From CAVSWT01 sp963777515 (GTDB taxonomy: Bacteria > Bacteroidota > Ignavibacteria > Ignavibacteriales > Ignavibacteriaceae), in NCBI GenBank assembly GCA_963777515.1, contig CAVZQU010000019.1, positions 297,154 to 361,153 on the forward strand: a stretch of DNA of 64,000 nt, in the 5' to 3' direction. Under the pieces are notes generated by a model, which did not search any database, was not told where the DNA came from, and was given only the letters and a program-made list of their open reading frames with translations. Shown in pieces: positions 8,928-16,227 of this stretch. A program made the position numbers and the translations under genes. How positions within the stretch are numbered: position 1 is the first letter of the stretch; each line of letters begins with the position of its first letter.

Positions 8928-8967
8928 CCTAAAAGCTTAAAAAATCAAATAAATAAGCTTTTTAAGG
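8928..8967. repeat. Inverted repeat just upstream of the sigma-54-like promoter
   Basis: Arms CCTAAAAGCTTA (8928-8939) and TAAGCTTTTTAAGG (8954-8967) can pair through at least AAAAGCTTA/TAAGCTTTT plus the outer CCT/AGG, with a loop of about 14 nt. It sits between the stop of the 81-residue gene and the STAS promoter. It could be a terminator for the cheW unit (the stem itself ends in T's) or a binding site for the NtrC-type activator. Confidence 0.45.
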
Positions 8968-9035
8968 AAATTTTATTATTTTATTAATTTTTAATTTGTT
9001 TCAGAATAAGACATAGTTTAATTTAAAACTAACAA

Positions 9036-9281
9036 TCAATCTTTTTTCTCTTCATTATCTCTATAAAAATCTATAATCAAATGTATTTCATTTACCAATC
9101 TTTTATTAAGATTTTCAATACTATCTACATAAGATATTAGATCTTCCGGAAGCTTTTCTTTTCTAAGAAGAGAGAGATAACCCAAAATTTCAAATACTCT
9201 TGAATGAATACTATGAGAAATTGCTTCATCAAATTTTAAGTTTTTAATCAATTTTACCAGTTCATCGTCTGTTGAATGCAT
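9036..9281 (-). CDS. Small protein resembling an isolated histidine-kinase dimerisation (DHp) hairpin
   Basis: 81 residues, predicted almost wholly helical. The segment ISHSIHSRVFEILGYLSLL (21-39), a turn with LPEDL, then a second helix ending IHLIIDFYRDN follows the layout of a HisKA hairpin (SHELRTP-type box, LPEE turn, DLLDFSR end). His23 lines up with the phospho-accepting His, but the next residue is Ser, not the Glu/Asp needed for kinase activity. No ATPase domain follows. It starts 13 bp after the cheW stop, so the two are probably co-transcribed. It may be a phosphotransfer or dimerisation partner, or simply an unrelated helical protein. Confidence 0.6.
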   Translation of the reverse strand: MHSTDDELVKLIKNLKFDEAISHSIHSRVFEILGYLSLLRKEKLPEDLISYVDSIENLNKRLVNEIHLIIDFYRDNEEKKD

Positions 9282-9294
9282 TATATATTTTATA

Positions 9295-9756
9295 TTAGTT
9301 AACAGATTCTGCTATAATTCTATTTAAATCTGGAAAATTTAACTGTCTGCCCTCATATTTTAGTTTACCTATTAGATATGAATTATCTTTTTCAGGTAAA
9401 AATTTTAGGGCATTTGTTTTGAATTCAACATCAATTGTTATGATTTCCTTAATCTTATCAACAAAAAATCCTATTTTTTTATCACCTATCTCAATAATTA
9501 ATATTCTAGTATCTTTGTTTAAATTCAAACCTACATTCCCCATACCACCGTATTTGTACAGGTCAATTATAGGAACTAAAAGTTCATCTACTTGAATTTT
9601 TTTGGTTTCAACTGGATTTAAATTTATTCCCTCTTCTAACTCATTAGGATTAATAATTGCAGAAACATCATTAATATCAATACAATATTCATTATTATTA
9701 ATCTCAAAAATAACCAAACCCGTTAAATTGTCTACTATAGCGGCATGGTGCACCAT
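9295..9756 (-). CDS. CheW-like coupling protein
   Basis: 153 residues covering one CheW/SH3-like domain: LVIFEINNNEYCIDINDVSA at the start, VPIIDLYKYGG in the middle, then ILIIEIGDKKIGFFVDKIKE, the conserved VGxxVDxVxE motif of CheW. Family role: scaffold linking chemoreceptors to CheA. No CheA, receptor or CheY pair lies in the window, so it may couple a distant array or have a regulatory job of its own. The ATG at 9756 follows AAAGG at about 9-nt spacing. A sigma-54-like promoter lies about 65 bp upstream. It is followed by the 81-residue hairpin gene. Confidence 0.8.
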   Translation of the reverse strand: MVHHAAIVDNLTGLVIFEINNNEYCIDINDVSAIINPNELEEGINLNPVETKKIQVDELLVPIIDLYKYGGMGNVGLNLNKDTRILIIEIGDKKIGFFVDKIKEIITIDVEFKTNALKFLPEKDNSYLIGKLKYEGRQLNFPDLNRIIAESVN

Positions 9757-9821
9757 CTTAGGCCTTTATGTAGTTCTTAAAAAATAATTGTTAAGCATGA
9801 ATTGCTTGTGATTTATAGTAA

Positions 9822-9839
9822 TGACAATTAAAGTGCCAA
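9822..9839 (-). promoter_or_regulatory. Sigma-54-like promoter of the cheW unit
   Basis: The minus strand reads TTGGCACTTTAATTGTCA. It has a perfect -24 box (TTGGCAC) and TTGT at the -12 position, one base off TTGC. It matches the element at 8907-8924 at 16 of 18 positions. The implied leader before the cheW ATG is about 55 nt. It lies in the gap after the NtrC-class regulator gene. Confidence 0.5.
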
Positions 9840-10006
9840 TAAATTATCTAATAAAAACTACATATATCAAAGAAATTTATTACTTATATAAAATAAGGGT
9901 TAAATTTCTTAACCAGCATCAAAAAATAATAATATCTAAAATTAAGTTATTTAACATTATTATTTTATGAAATTCAGATTAAAAAAATGATTAATTTTGA
10001 GTGGAA

Positions 10007-11368
10007 TTATTCACTTTTTTCTACAAGTCCGTAAGTATGAATTTTATTATATAAGGTGGGTTTTGATATTCCCAGGACTTTACAAGCTGCTTGTTTATCC
10101 CATTTCAGGTGATCTAAGATTTTTTGAATGTGATCTTTTTCAACATCGGCTAAAGTTAAATTAAAAACATTTTCATCTACTTCTTTTTCTTTTTGTCCAG
10201 TCTTATTTCTTAATAAAATATTTTCTTTTTCAAGGACATCCCCTTTTGATAGTACGACTGCCTGAAGTAGTATATTTTCAAGTTCTCTAACGTTCCCAAC
10301 CCATTCGTTGTTTTGAAGCATTTCCATTACTTCATAAGGTATTTTTTTTACATTTTTGTGAAGATCTTTATTAATTTTCCTTAAAAAATGAATGACTAAA
10401 CTTGGGATATCATCTTTTCTTTCTCTTAATGGAGGAACGTCAATTGTAAAAACTTTTAAACGATAAAATAAGTCTTCTCGAAATTTTCCTTCTTTGACGA
10501 GTTGGTTCAAATTTCTATTTGTAGCTGCTACAACCCTTGCATTCATTGGAATAGTAATTTCACCACCTACTTTTTCAAATTCTCTTTCTTGTAAAACTCT
10601 TAATAATTTTACTTGCAAGTTAGGTGTGATTTCAGAAATTTCATCTAAAAAAATAGTTCCTTCTGCTGCTAATTCAAATTTACCTTTTTTATCTCTAACA
10701 GCACCTGTAAAAGATCCTTTAACATGTCCAAATAACTCACTTTCCAATAATGATTCAGTTAGAGCCGTACAATTCACTGCGATGAAAGGATGATTTTTTG
10801 TAATTCCAGTAAAGTGTATAACTTTTGTTATTAATTCTTTTCCGGTTCCACTCTCACCTTCAATTAATACATTGACTCGTGTTGATGAAATCTTTCCAAT
10901 TTTTTTAAAAATTTCACGCATTGCTTGTGTTTTACCAATTAAGCTGCTTTCATAATTAGTATCAGAATCATCTTCTGATATCGCCGTAACAAGTCTATCA
11001 CTTAAACGTCTGCTTTCCAAAGCACGTTTTATGACAGAATTGAATCGCGACAATTCGAGTGGTTTTTCAATATAATCGTATGCCCCAAGCTGCATAGCAA
11101 CTATGGTTGACTGCATATCTTCAAAAGCAGTCATAAGCACCACCTGGTTTTTTGTATCAATTTCTTTAGCTTTTTTAAGAACATCAATTCCAGTAAGTCC
11201 GGACATCTTCAAATCAGAGAGTATTAAATCAGGTTTTTGCTGGCCAATGAGTTTTATTCCTTCTTCTCCATTATTTGCAGCAATTACTTCGTAACCAATC
11301 TCCGTCAAATAAAGTTGTAAGGTCTCACGAATAGAATCATCATCATCAATAACTAATATTTTTTCCAT
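10007..11368 (-). CDS. NtrC-family sigma-54-dependent response regulator
   Basis: 453 residues. The receiver domain (1-120) has the acidic pair DDDD at 8-11, phospho-acceptor Asp52 (ILSDLKM) and a Lys in YIEKPL. The AAA+ domain (about 145-385) has Walker A GESGTGKE near 173, the sigma-54 contact loop as GSFTGA (Ser replaces the usual Ala) near 220, and Walker B GTIFLDEISE. The C-terminal Fis-type helix-turn-helix ends ACKVLGISKPTLYNKIHTYG. It activates RpoN promoters when phosphorylated. The kinase gene ends 2 bp before its start, so the two form a two-component pair. Candidate targets are the two sigma-54-like elements downstream. Confidence 0.95.
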   Translation of the reverse strand: MEKILVIDDDDSIRETLQLYLTEIGYEVIAANNGEEGIKLIGQQKPDLILSDLKMSGLTGIDVLKKAKEIDTKNQVVLMTAFEDMQSTIVAMQLGAYDYIEKPLELSRFNSVIKRALESRRLSDRLVTAISEDDSDTNYESSLIGKTQAMREIFKKIGKISSTRVNVLIEGESGTGKELITKVIHFTGITKNHPFIAVNCTALTESLLESELFGHVKGSFTGAVRDKKGKFELAAEGTIFLDEISEITPNLQVKLLRVLQEREFEKVGGEITIPMNARVVAATNRNLNQLVKEGKFREDLFYRLKVFTIDVPPLRERKDDIPSLVIHFLRKINKDLHKNVKKIPYEVMEMLQNNEWVGNVRELENILLQAVVLSKGDVLEKENILLRNKTGQKEKEVDENVFNLTLADVEKDHIQKILDHLKWDKQAACKVLGISKPTLYNKIHTYGLVEKSE

Positions 11369-11370
11369 AC

Positions 11371-14049
11371 TTATTTTTCTATATTAAAATTGATTTCAAA
11401 AATTGTTGCTCCAGGCTTAGACGAAACCAATTTCAATATGCCATTATGTTGTTCTATTATTTTTTGGGCAATAGGTAATCCTAATCCTGTACCTGAAGAT
11501 TTAGTTGTGAAAAATGGCTCGAAAATATTTATTCCTTCAACAAAGCCAGGCCCATCATCCTTGATGAATATAGAGACATTTTCAAGTTTTTCATCAAATA
11601 CAATCGAAATTTTAATACTTCCATCTTCATTAATAGCTTCAATTGCATTTTCTATTAAATGTAGAAAAGCAGATTGTAACTTTTGATAATCCCCCATTAT
11701 TATACAATCGTTTAATTCTGTTATGAGTTTTATTTTTCTCTCAATCAGTATTGGTTCTAAAAAGTCCCTTATATTGTTAATTAGATTAGCAAGGTTCACA
11801 TTTGAATTAATCAATTCTACCTGGCGTGAATACTGAAGAACATTCCTTAAAAGTCTATCAAGCCTTTTAACTTCCCTCTGAATAATTGAAAATGATTTCC
11901 TCTTGGAATCAGGCAAATCCAGGCTTTTAGAAAGCATATCTATATTCATGTTTATTGAAACAAGAGGAGTTTTTATTTCATGAGATAAAAATGCAGTCAT
12001 CTTACCTATTGCTGCAAGCTTTTCAGAATTTCTCAGATCTTCTTCAGCTTTAATTTGGATTGAAATATCTCTGAAAATTCCCAGTAAAAGCGACTTCCCA
12101 TTTTCAAATTGAATAATTGTATAAGATATATCAAGAACTATTGAATTTCCTGAACGTAAGATCCTTGTGGATTTTTTATTTCTAACAAAACTATTGTTGA
12201 AGAAATTCTTTTGGTATTCCAGAAGCATTAAAGCTGCTTCTTTATTGGTTTGTTCAGAATAGACTTCATAATACGGTTTACCTATGACTTCTTCTTTTCT
12301 GGTATCAAATATTTTACAGAAAGCTGTATTTACAGTTATAACAATTCCTTTTGAATCCGTAAGTCTCATACCGTCATTCGAATTTTCCCAAATTGACCTG
12401 AATTGCATTTCAGAAAATCGTAATGCTTCTTCAGCAAGTTTCCTATTTGAAATGTCTTTAACCATCCCAACAACGGCTTTGGGTCTTTTACCTTCATCGT
12501 ATATCACAGAAGCACTAAGTTCGCCAGGAAAAGTTTCATTATTTTTCTTAAGCAAGATATATTCTTTGTTTCTAAGATTCTGATGATGAAGTAGATGAAA
12601 TGTTTCTGTTTTAAATGCCCATCTATAATCCGGAGAAACAAAATCAATTACATTAAGGCCAACTACTTCGTCAGGATTAGTAAAACCAAATAATGATGCA
12701 ACATGATTATTACACATCATAATTTTGCCATCTAGTTCCATGAGAACAATACCATCAGGTGAAGTTTCTACCAGGCTTTTATATAACTCATCACTTTGTC
12801 TTTTTTCTTCCTCAGCTAATTTTGTTTCAGTTATATCTTCAGCAAGACCAACAATTTGAGTGACTTTATTATTACCGTCTTTAACAGGATACCCTCTGTC
12901 TCTAATCCATATTAATTTTCCATCATCGCGAATAATTCTATATTCAATAAAATATCCGTCTTCCCTCTGATTCTTTAAAGCTTCATTCACTCTCTGAATA
13001 TCATCTGGATGTATTATATCCATCCACGAATTTGGATTATCATACAGACTTTGACAAGTTCTTCCCCATATATCTTCATAAGTATGGCTAACAAAAATTC
13101 TTTCTTTTTTATCACCACTTAAGGTTATAATATGAAAAACTTCATTAATATTTTCAATTAAGCTGCGTAATCTTTCTTCACTATATTTAAGTGCTTTTTC
13201 AGTCTTTTTTCTTTCTGTGATATCTCTAAAAATGGTAAGTAGGAGCGGTTCTTCAATTAATTTTATTTTATCATCGCTGTATGAATCAATAAAATTATTA
13301 ATGACTTCTACAAAAATTGTTTTCCTGTTTTTAAGTTTTATTTCAACCTCAAAGACAGGATTCATTTCTCTTTTCTGAAACCTATTTTTATATGTTTCTA
13401 AATCTTCGTATTGACTAACTCCATTGGATTGAGCATAAATACAATTAAAATGTTTCCCTATTAAATTATGTTCTTCTTCACCAACTAACCGGCAGTATGC
13501 GTTATTTACAGCTACTATTTTGCCTTCTTCATTTGTTAACCGCATTCCTTCCAAAGAATTTTCCCAAACAGAACGAAATCTTTGTTCTGATTTTTTAATT
13601 TCATTATGAGCATGCTGAATTTCTGTAACATCTCTAATAACGGTTAAAATTTTATTATCTAAATATGGAATCAGTCTTGCTTCATAAAAATTGTTTTTAT
13701 TTTCTTTTGTAATTGAATATTCAATAATGGAAAGATTGTTTGATTTTGCTGAATCAAATATTGCTTTATAAAATCTTTTACTGATATTGATAGGTAAAAT
13801 ATCTTCTAGTTTTTTCCCTATTAAATCACTTTGAAAGAAATTAAAATCACCAAGTGAACTTGATTTAAAATCTATTATCGTACCGTCATAACTTAATACG
13901 ATTAATACGTTTGGGAATACCTTGAAGATAGCATCCAGTTTAGCATTTGTCTTGATAACATCAGCATCGATATTTTGCAAAGAGTTGTTTGGATTTTTTA
14001 AATGCGAAGATTTTGTAATATTCTTTTTTATTTTGTTTTGTTCTTTCAT
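11371..14049 (-). CDS. Multi-PAS sensor histidine kinase (cognate of the NtrC-type regulator)
   Basis: 892 residues with no membrane helix, so probably a cytoplasmic sensor. I count five PAS domains (about 38-150, 155-285, 290-410, 420-540 and 545-665), several followed by the PAC ending DITERKK or DISNRK. Then comes a HisKA domain with FLSHEIKTP (His near 689) and a HATPase domain with N box (HLIENAIEAI), G1 (DDGPGF), F box (FEPFFTTK) and G2 (GTGLGL). PAS2 and PAS5 share FRS(V/I)WENS and GMRLT, suggesting internal duplication. The regulator gene starts 2 bp after its stop. The signal is unknown; no clear haem or flavin signature was found. Confidence 0.93.
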   Translation of the reverse strand: MKEQNKIKKNITKSSHLKNPNNSLQNIDADVIKTNAKLDAIFKVFPNVLIVLSYDGTIIDFKSSSLGDFNFFQSDLIGKKLEDILPINISKRFYKAIFDSAKSNNLSIIEYSITKENKNNFYEARLIPYLDNKILTVIRDVTEIQHAHNEIKKSEQRFRSVWENSLEGMRLTNEEGKIVAVNNAYCRLVGEEEHNLIGKHFNCIYAQSNGVSQYEDLETYKNRFQKREMNPVFEVEIKLKNRKTIFVEVINNFIDSYSDDKIKLIEEPLLLTIFRDITERKKTEKALKYSEERLRSLIENINEVFHIITLSGDKKERIFVSHTYEDIWGRTCQSLYDNPNSWMDIIHPDDIQRVNEALKNQREDGYFIEYRIIRDDGKLIWIRDRGYPVKDGNNKVTQIVGLAEDITETKLAEEEKRQSDELYKSLVETSPDGIVLMELDGKIMMCNNHVASLFGFTNPDEVVGLNVIDFVSPDYRWAFKTETFHLLHHQNLRNKEYILLKKNNETFPGELSASVIYDEGKRPKAVVGMVKDISNRKLAEEALRFSEMQFRSIWENSNDGMRLTDSKGIVITVNTAFCKIFDTRKEEVIGKPYYEVYSEQTNKEAALMLLEYQKNFFNNSFVRNKKSTRILRSGNSIVLDISYTIIQFENGKSLLLGIFRDISIQIKAEEDLRNSEKLAAIGKMTAFLSHEIKTPLVSINMNIDMLSKSLDLPDSKRKSFSIIQREVKRLDRLLRNVLQYSRQVELINSNVNLANLINNIRDFLEPILIERKIKLITELNDCIIMGDYQKLQSAFLHLIENAIEAINEDGSIKISIVFDEKLENVSIFIKDDGPGFVEGINIFEPFFTTKSSGTGLGLPIAQKIIEQHNGILKLVSSKPGATIFEINFNIEK

Positions 14050-14522
14050 TTCTATGATTAAACTATCAAACCCTTCTTAATTAGCATCAGACTAAATATT
14101 CAAAAGCATATTTATGCCGATTATTTTCTTTTTTTGAATTGGGTATAATTTAATAAAAAATAGAATTGTAAACATAACATATTAAATAGAATATTCCGAA
14201 AAAAGGGAAATTCAATCTATTATATAATTTGAGGTAGGAATAAAAAAGTAAGCGTCAATAATGATTTCTTTAAAGTACACTTTCAAGTGGGCGCTATCTA
14301 GTGTATACTTTGGGTAATAAGGGGAATTGAAATCTTTATGACGCCTACATTAAATGGGAATAAATTTACTGAAACGTATAAATATCGTATAAACAGTTTG
14401 CACGTAAAAGATGAGATGATACAAGAAAAACAGTGTTACTTTTATGAATGCTAAAATAGTACTTAGATAGGAATAAATAAAGCATAAAAATATTTGCATT
14501 ATTTATCCAACAATAACTGAAA
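14050..14522. other. Gap between two signalling operons, with imperfect repeats
   Basis: 473 bp. It should contain the promoter of the five-PAS kinase gene and the end of the PAS/receiver operon. An imperfect inverted pair AAAGTACAC/GTGTATACTTT lies at 14272-14313. On the plus strand an ATG at 14338 opens a 38-codon frame with AAGGGG about 13 nt upstream and no recognisable product. I saw no promoter of either form used elsewhere in the window. Confidence 0.4.
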
Positions 14523-14960
14523 TTAATTTATGCGAATTTCTTTATTGTCCTGCCAATGTTTTTGGATTGTTATATCTTTTATAAGAACAACTCTTACATC
14601 TCTTTCAGCTAAGGTTAAAGAGTAACTGGTTATCTGCATCTCATAAAAATTTCCACACTGGTCATAATGTTTCCAAGAGTTGATATAATCGACATATTGA
14701 GTGAGTTTGGGAAGAATTTTTACCATATTACTCTTTTTAGCTATTAAATTTTCTTTATCGGAATTATTCAACAGATCATTGCGTGAAAGGCCGTAAAATC
14801 TAAGTGCAGAATTATTTGCACCTAAAATTTCTAATGTTTCTTCATCATAAATAATTGTAGGAGTATTGATACTGCCGTAAACAATATTAAACTTCCTTAT
14901 TAAATCTTTGGCTAAGTAGGGATCGAATTTATTTTTATTTCTTAATCTTTGGCCATTCAT
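14523..14960 (-). CDS. Single-PAS-domain protein
   Basis: 145 residues carrying one PAS domain: PTIIYDEETLEILGANNSAL, the FYGLSRNDLL helix, then a PAC-like strand set ending VVLIKDITIQKHWQ. The final DITxxKxxx motif normally links a PAS domain to a kinase or GGDEF output, but here the protein ends about 15 residues later without any output domain. It starts 13 bp after the receiver gene and was probably transcribed with it. It may work by dimerising with the PAS domains of nearby kinases, or be a remnant of a longer sensor. Confidence 0.8.
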   Translation of the reverse strand: MNGQRLRNKNKFDPYLAKDLIRKFNIVYGSINTPTIIYDEETLEILGANNSALRFYGLSRNDLLNNSDKENLIAKKSNMVKILPKLTQYVDYINSWKHYDQCGNFYEMQITSYSLTLAERDVRVVLIKDITIQKHWQDNKEIRIN

Positions 14961-14973
14961 TAAGATTTATCTC

Positions 14974-15435
14974 CTAGGCAAATTGTTTATTACAAAGATT
15001 ATTTATTAACGGGACTATTTTTGTACCAAACTCGGATTTTGGCAAAAATCCATCAGCACCGGCAGTTTTAGCTAGATATGAATATTCGGGAGTGTCATAT
15101 AATGTGACGATAATTATTTTTGCTGATACGTTTTGAGATTTTAACATCCTGACAACTTGCAAGCCGCCAATACCAGGCATTGATAAGTCTAAAAGTAAAA
15201 TATCTGGATTTAAATCGTAAAATTTTTCAAGCCCTTCTTCCCCTGTTTCTGCCATACCAACAATTTTGACTTCAGTGTGAGTGTTTAAAAAATTACTTGC
15301 AGAATTTAAAAAAGCTTTATTATCATCTACTAAAAGAATCGTGGGTTTAATTATATGCCTCTCAGTTTCATCTTTTGTATCAATAAAATTTCTATTTATA
15401 AAAATGAAACTATTGTAAGTATGCAGTAGTTGCAA
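14974..15435 (-). CDS. Stand-alone receiver-domain response regulator
   Basis: A CheY-like receiver fills residues 32-153: acidic pair in ILLVDDNKAF, phospho-acceptor Asp in ILLLDLSMPG, Thr in IIVTLYD, Lys in GFLPKSEF. There is no output domain. The start is uncertain. The longest frame begins at a TTG (15435) without a ribosome-binding site and adds about 30 residues unlike any receiver. A GAGAGG sequence precedes an ATT codon just before the conserved domain, so the true start may be near 15346. It lies 101 bp after the NarL-type gene and just before the PAS gene. Confidence 0.82.
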   Translation of the reverse strand: MQLLHTYNSFIFINRNFIDTKDETERHIIKPTILLVDDNKAFLNSASNFLNTHTEVKIVGMAETGEEGLEKFYDLNPDILLLDLSMPGIGGLQVVRMLKSQNVSAKIIIVTLYDTPEYSYLAKTAGADGFLPKSEFGTKIVPLINNLCNKQFA

Positions 15436-15536
15436 TCGGGGAAATCCTGAAATAATTATAACAAAAAGACTTAAAGTTACTTAATTGCCTAATAGTTCTA
15501 CACTATTAAGAATAACTTTATAAACGATTAATAAAA

Positions 15537-16211
15537 TTATCTTTCTGAAGAAACCATCCCCATTCTTATTGCATATCTTACTAATCCAGCTACATCATGA
15601 ATCGCAACCCTGTTCATCAATTGGATTCTGTGGGTCTCAACAGTTTTAACACTTACATTTAATTTATTTGCAATTTCTTTTGTAGAATTACCCTCAGCAA
15701 TTAGCTGAAGTATTTCTCTCTGCCTTGGTGTTAACTGAGTATACATATTTGGTTCTTCCTCTGTTTCAAGGTCCAAATTATTTACTCTTCTTAAATAATC
15801 ATGAACAACATGCTTTGAAATTGCCGGGCTTAAATAGGTTTCACCGCGGGCAACTGCATGTACAGCAATATCCAGTTCCGTTGGAGCAGAATCTTTCAAC
15901 AAATATCCTGAAGCTCCCGCTTTTAATGCTTGCACAACATATTCCTCATTTGCATGCATAGAGAGAATCATTACATCGATATCAGGATAATCTTTAGATA
16001 ATCGTGCTGCTACTTCAAGACCATTTAATTCAGGCATGGCTATATCAAGCAGCACCATATCAGGTTTTTTTTCTTCAACTATTCTAAGTGTCTCTCTTCC
16101 GTTATCAGCCTCAGCTATTACTTCAATATTACTTAAGTTTTGAAGCAAGTTTTTTATACCCGCTCTCACTAAAGTATGGTCATCTGCTAATAGTATTTTG
16201 ATTGGTTTCAT
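15537..16211 (-). CDS. NarL/FixJ-family response regulator
   Basis: 224 residues from the ATG at 16211, which has AAAGGTG upstream; a GTG 27 nt earlier is open but would overlap the kinase gene. The receiver domain has Asp10/Asp11, phospho-acceptor Asp56 (LLDIAMPE) and the Lys in GYLLKDSAP. The C-terminal LuxR-type helix-turn-helix reads LTPRQREILQLIAEGNSTKE followed by VSVKTVETHR. It is the partner of the HisKA_3 kinase whose stop lies 16 bp upstream. Its targets are unknown. Confidence 0.95.
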   Translation of the reverse strand: MKPIKILLADDHTLVRAGIKNLLQNLSNIEVIAEADNGRETLRIVEEKKPDMVLLDIAMPELNGLEVAARLSKDYPDIDVMILSMHANEEYVVQALKAGASGYLLKDSAPTELDIAVHAVARGETYLSPAISKHVVHDYLRRVNNLDLETEEEPNMYTQLTPRQREILQLIAEGNSTKEIANKLNVSVKTVETHRIQLMNRVAIHDVAGLVRYAIRMGMVSSER

Positions 16212-16227
16212 TTTATCACCTTTTAAT

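Noticed and set aside
9923..9966. 11-bp inverted repeat AAAATAATAAT/ATTATTATTTT after the NtrC-class gene
   Set aside because: Made only of A and T with a 22-nt loop; easily expected by chance in such AT-rich sequence, and no T tract follows.
14272..14313. Imperfect repeat AAAGTACAC/GTGTATACTTT
   Set aside because: Arms need a 2-nt bulge and the site does not fit a known operator; recorded only as part of the gap.
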